Below, piece after piece: positions 62,564 through 64,000 of a DNA stretch of 64,000 bases; the stretch's first letter is position 1, and each line of letters opens with the position of its first letter. The position numbers were made by a program, and so were the translations under genes. This DNA comes from Bradyrhizobium sp. CER78 (GTDB lineage Bacteria > Pseudomonadota > Alphaproteobacteria > Rhizobiales > Xanthobacteraceae): positions 372,001-436,000 of the forward strand of contig NZ_JARVWP010000003.1 in NCBI RefSeq assembly GCF_029846235.1, written 5' to 3'. The notes below the pieces were generated by a model. That model was given only the letters and a program-made list of their open reading frames with translations, had not been told where the DNA came from and ran no database searches.

Positions 62564-63787
62564 TTGCTCACGCCCATCCTCGTCTACGGCATCCCGTTCG
62601 ACTTCATCCTGTTCGCGCTGACGCTGCTCGGCGTCGCGATCTTCCATCACCATACGCTCGCCGTGGCGTTGACGGGTCTTGCCGCGATCGTCGCCTACAA
62701 GCTGATCTTCGCCGGCTTTGCGAAATTCGGCGCGGGCCTGCCCGGTCTCGTGCACCACATGGAGCATGAGTGGGTCACGCTCGCGAACCTGTTCCTGCTC
62801 TTGATGGGATTTGCGCTGCTGTCGCGGCACTTCGAGGAAAGCCGCATTCCGGACGAGATGCCGGCGCTGTTGCCCGATGACTGGAAGGGCGGACTGATCC
62901 TGCTGGTGATCGTGTTCGTGCTGTCGGCCTTCCTCGACAACATCGCAGCCGCGCTGATCGGCGGCACCGTCGCGCGTTACGTGTTCCGCGGCCGCGTCCA
63001 TATCGGCTATCTCGCGGCCATCGTCGCTGCATCGAACGCCGGCGGCGCCGGCAGCGTCGTCGGCGACACCACGACGACGATGATGTGGATCGACGGCGTC
63101 AGTCCGCTCACCGTCGTCGACGCCTATGTCGCCGCCATCGCCGCGATGCTGGTGTTCGCGGTGCCGGCCTCGCTGCAGCAGCATCGCTTCTCGCCGATTG
63201 TGAAGAAGGCGCCATCCGGCCTCAGCATCGACTGGGCACGGGTTGCGATCGTCGCGGTGATCCTGCTCGCCGCGCTGACCGCCAACGTCACGGCCAATCT
63301 GAAATTCCCCGCGCTGCTCGACGCGCTGCCGGTGCTCGGGCTCGCGGTCTGGGCCGCGATCCTCGTCACTTCGCTGCTGCGCCGGCCGGACTGGTCTGTC
63401 ATGCCCGAGACGCTCAAGGGCACCGTGTTCCTGCTCGCGCTGGTGACGGCGGCCTCGATGATGCCGGTGGAGAAGCTGCCGGCCGCCTCATGGCAGACCG
63501 CGCTCGGGCTCGGCTTCGTCTCGGCGGTGTTCGACAACATCCCGCTGACCGCGCTGGCGCTGAAGCAGGGCGGCTACGATTGGGGCTTTCTCGCCTACGC
63601 GGTCGGATTTGGCGGATCGATGGTCTGGTTCGGTTCGTCCGCGGGCGTCGCGGTGTCCAACATGTATCCGGAAGCCAAGTCGGTGGTCCGCTGGATCACC
63701 CAGGGCTGGCCGATCATGGTGGCCTATGTGGTCGGGTTCTTCGCGATGCTCGCCCTGCTCGGCTGGCATCCCGACGCGCCGCATTGA
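62564..63787 (+). CDS. ArsB/NhaD-like ion transporter (IT superfamily)
   Basis: An inner-membrane antiporter of about 407 residues with ten or more helices. Motifs SAFLDNIAAALIGGTVA and, in the second half, FVSAVFDNIPLTALAL and GFGGSMVWFGSSAGVAVSN are the paired substrate-site signatures of the ArsB/NhaD/CitMHS-type fold; SNAGGAGSVVGDTTTTMMW is also typical of NhaD-like Na+/H+ antiporters. The ion is not certain. The start is unclear: TTG 62564, with GAGG about eight bases upstream, is chosen; an upstream TTG at 62486 would add 26 polar residues of poor coding character. Confidence 0.82.
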   Translation: MLTPILVYGIPFDFILFALTLLGVAIFHHHTLAVALTGLAAIVAYKLIFAGFAKFGAGLPGLVHHMEHEWVTLANLFLLLMGFALLSRHFEESRIPDEMPALLPDDWKGGLILLVIVFVLSAFLDNIAAALIGGTVARYVFRGRVHIGYLAAIVAASNAGGAGSVVGDTTTTMMWIDGVSPLTVVDAYVAAIAAMLVFAVPASLQQHRFSPIVKKAPSGLSIDWARVAIVAVILLAALTANVTANLKFPALLDALPVLGLAVWAAILVTSLLRRPDWSVMPETLKGTVFLLALVTAASMMPVEKLPAASWQTALGLGFVSAVFDNIPLTALALKQGGYDWGFLAYAVGFGGSMVWFGSSAGVAVSNMYPEAKSVVRWITQGWPIMVAYVVGFFAMLALLGWHPDAPH

Positions 63788-63863
63788 CGCAAATGCAGAA
63801 TTTGCCATGCTGCAGCGCACAATGCGCATTACTTCAAAACTGTGGAAAAGCGAGACAAATCCG

Positions 63864-63895
63864 TTGACATTGCTAAACTCCATTCGCCGTAACAG
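63864..63895 (+). promoter_or_regulatory. Possible promoter of the gene at the right edge
   Basis: A consensus -35 TTGACA at 63864-63869 lies 43-48 bases before the ATG at 63912. No well-spaced -10 hexamer is evident (TAACAG at 63890 gives a 20-bp spacer), so the assignment rests on the -35 alone. Confidence 0.35.
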
Positions 63896-63911
63896 CTTAT
63901 GGAGATTTCGC

Positions 63912-64000
63912 ATGAGTGTTAGTGCAGAAGTCCTCGCCCGCGCCCCGTCGGAGCAGATGGAGGACGAAATCCACACGGTGACCTCGCATCGGCCACGCAG
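63912..64000 (+). CDS. Unidentified protein, N-terminus only
   Basis: The first 29 codons of an open frame running off the window: MSVSAEVLARAPSEQMEDEI and onward. GGAG lies about eight bases before the ATG. The visible part is polar and acidic without a signal peptide; too short to identify. Confidence 0.55.
   Translation, partial: MSVSAEVLARAPSEQMEDEIHTVTSHRPR

Overview
The window is GC-rich chromosomal DNA of an alphaproteobacterium, most probably Bradyrhizobium or a close Nitrobacteraceae relative. The evidence is the codon bias, the gene order (anmK/tyrS; aroQ-accB-accC; aat with a DUF2155 gene; prfB-mrcA-amidase-rne), DUF1236 and DUF6502 family genes, and five kinds of short palindromic interspersed repeat of the type seen throughout Bradyrhizobium genomes. 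Most of the window is core housekeeping and envelope DNA. I see no phage, insertion sequence, CRISPR array, tRNA or rRNA.

Layout. 1-8 kb: the start of a cysteine desulfurase gene, an alpha/beta hydrolase, a GST-SMR efflux pair with a clear promoter/operator, anmK, tyrS, an MFS carrier, and a small low-GC insertion flanked by an 82-bp duplication of the MFS 3' end. 8-15 kb: a giant YhdP/AsmA-like envelope protein, a Bcp peroxiredoxin with a histone-like tail, an M23 peptidase and a DUF6502 protein. 15-23 kb: an O-antigen ligase pseudogene, a solute-binding protein, a NodU-type carbamoyltransferase, a low-GC small membrane protein, a DMT exporter, a beta-hydroxyacid dehydrogenase and prfB with its programmed +1 frameshift. 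23-32 kb: peptidoglycan synthesis and remodelling (PBP1A, AMIN-amidase), then rne with a very His-rich insertion in its S1 region. 31-35 kb: DadA-like oxidase, dctA, aminotransferase. 35-43 kb: M48 protease, DsbA-like oxidoreductase, two envelope or hypothetical proteins, aroQ, accB, accC.

42.8-58.3 kb lies between accC and aat, which are normally close together in Rhizobiales. It holds a translationally coupled three-gene signalling operon (CHASE3 kinase, receiver, receiver-HisKA_2 kinase), a hypothetical gene, a complete six-gene RND tripartite efflux operon (MFP, two RND pumps, OM lipoprotein, two small exported proteins) and a DASS anion transporter. 58.5-64 kb: aat, DUF2155, an SDR, an HSL-type esterase, an ArsB/NhaD-like antiporter and the start of an unrecognised gene.

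Three upstream regions match the alphaproteobacterial general-stress sigma factor (EcfG) consensus GGAAC-N16/17-CGTT: before the DUF1236 gene (exact), before the small exported protein at 7.6-7.9 kb, and before the signalling operon (the last two one base off in the -10 element). They suggest a shared stress regulon for otherwise unrelated genes here.

I did not find a clear new multi-gene defence or biosynthetic system. The most unusual items are the His-rich RNase E insertion, the Lys/Ala-tailed single-Cys peroxiredoxin, the duplication-flanked insertion at 6.5-7.4 kb, and palindromic repeats that sit at gene ends or supply stop codons.
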